A stretch of 6,330 nt of DNA, taken from Bacteroidota bacterium (GTDB lineage: Bacteria; Zhuqueibacterota; JdFR-76; DREG01). The notes below the pieces were generated by a model. The model saw only the letters and a list, made by a program, of their open reading frames with translations, was not told where the DNA came from and did no database searches. Positions 6,119 through 6,330 of this stretch are shown here, one piece after another. Each line of letters opens with the position of its first letter. Position 1 is the first letter of the stretch. A program made the translations under genes and the position numbers. The stretch spans positions 1 through 6,330 of the forward strand of contig JAUXJX010000130.1 of assembly GCA_030624545.1 (NCBI GenBank). Direction: 5' to 3'.

Positions 6119-6187
6119 ATCGAAAACCGCAAGCCCTGTGGCACCTTCTCGATACGCTGTTGCAAAAGGGGTAAAAAGCCTCGATTT

Positions 6188-6223
6188 GTCATCCTGAATC
6201 CGCCGCAGGCGGATGAAGGATCT
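6188..6223 (+). repeat. GTCATCCT-type GA-framed hairpin repeat
   Basis: After GTC, an outer stem ATCCT/AGGAT (6191-6195 with 6217-6221) encloses GA on the left (6196-6197) and GA on the right (6215-6216), then an inner stem ATCCGCC/GGCGGAT with loop GCA (6205-6207). On the plus strand the facing GA steps could form tandem sheared G-A pairs. The motif matches the style of the dispersed GTCATCCTGA...GGATCT repeat family I remember from many genomes. Confidence 0.7.
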
Positions 6224-6252
6224 TGTCTGAAATTCATTCTAACTCTCATGTA

Positions 6253-6281
6253 ATCATATTGTCGTGTGAAAAGTCGGTGAA
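6253..6281 (-). promoter_or_regulatory. Candidate promoter for the cvpA-mutS2-dnaG transcript
   Basis: On the minus strand TTCACC (6281-6276, 4 of 6 to consensus) and TATGAT (6258-6253, 5 of 6) are 17 bases apart. The pair lies in the unique DNA between two hairpin repeats. It would give a leader of roughly 190 bases carrying the repeats at 6188-6223 and 6073-6118. No better candidate was seen closer to cvpA, but the true promoter may lie outside the window. Confidence 0.3.
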
Positions 6282-6284
6282 AGT

Positions 6285-6320
6285 GTCATTGCGATCCGCC
6301 GAAGGCGGAGAAGCAATCTC
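6285..6320 (+). repeat. GTCATTGC-type GA-framed hairpin repeat
   Basis: An outer stem ATTGC/GCAAT (6288-6292 with 6313-6317) encloses GA on the left (6293-6294), an inner stem TCCGCC/GGCGGA with loop GAA (6301-6303), and GA plus an extra A on the right (6310-6312). It has the same orientation and design as the repeat at 6188-6223, but a different outer stem. It resembles the dispersed GTCATTGCGA...GAAGCAATCTC repeat family. Confidence 0.7.
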
Positions 6321-6330
6321 CTGCCAATGA

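Noticed and set aside
6049..6249. Minus-strand ORF of 66 codons upstream of cvpA
   Set aside because: It is largely a translation of the hairpin repeats at 6188-6223 and 6073-6118, has no recognisable domain, and overlaps the cvpA start.

Overview
The window looks like a piece of a chromosome from an uncultured, probably Gram-negative-type bacterium of roughly 50% GC. It holds three conserved housekeeping genes and one tRNA, all on the minus strand, with unusually repeat-rich spacers. The style of the dispersed spacer repeats (units such as CACGGAG or CACAGAT, and hairpins beginning GTCATTGC or GTCATCCT) resembles what I remember from genomes of FCB-group and candidate-phylum bacteria. I cannot place the organism more precisely from sequence alone.

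Layout, in the direction of transcription (right to left): a repeat-filled leader (6330-6053) with a candidate promoter; cvpA (6052-5456), a four-helix membrane protein; mutS2 (5424-3055), a complete MutS2 ATPase with a C-terminal Smr domain; a 69-bp spacer almost filled by an inverted repeat; dnaG (2985-1189), a complete primase with a TTG start; a second inverted repeat of the same architecture (1108-1169); a candidate promoter and a small hairpin repeat; a tRNA with anticodon CAU that best fits tRNA-Ile2 (979-906); and its Rho-independent terminator (866-834). A gene-poor stretch of several hundred bases follows. At the left edge is the start of a secreted protein gene (263-1, running off the window), possibly preceded by a 44-residue small ORF that overlaps it.

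cvpA and mutS2 are 31 bp apart and dnaG follows after 69 bp, so the three are plausibly one transcript linking an envelope protein, a branched-DNA or ribosome-collision factor and the replication primase. None of the three starts has a clear Shine-Dalgarno sequence, whereas the left-edge gene has one.

I do not see a new defence system, mobile element or CRISPR array. The least explained structure is in the spacers. At least three hairpin repeats share an outer stem, a tandem GA/GA internal loop and an inner part. A tandem repeat in front of cvpA is interrupted inside one unit by an 18-bp mini-hairpin. Two divergent inverted repeats with the same 7-1-7-2-7 unit spacing bracket dnaG.
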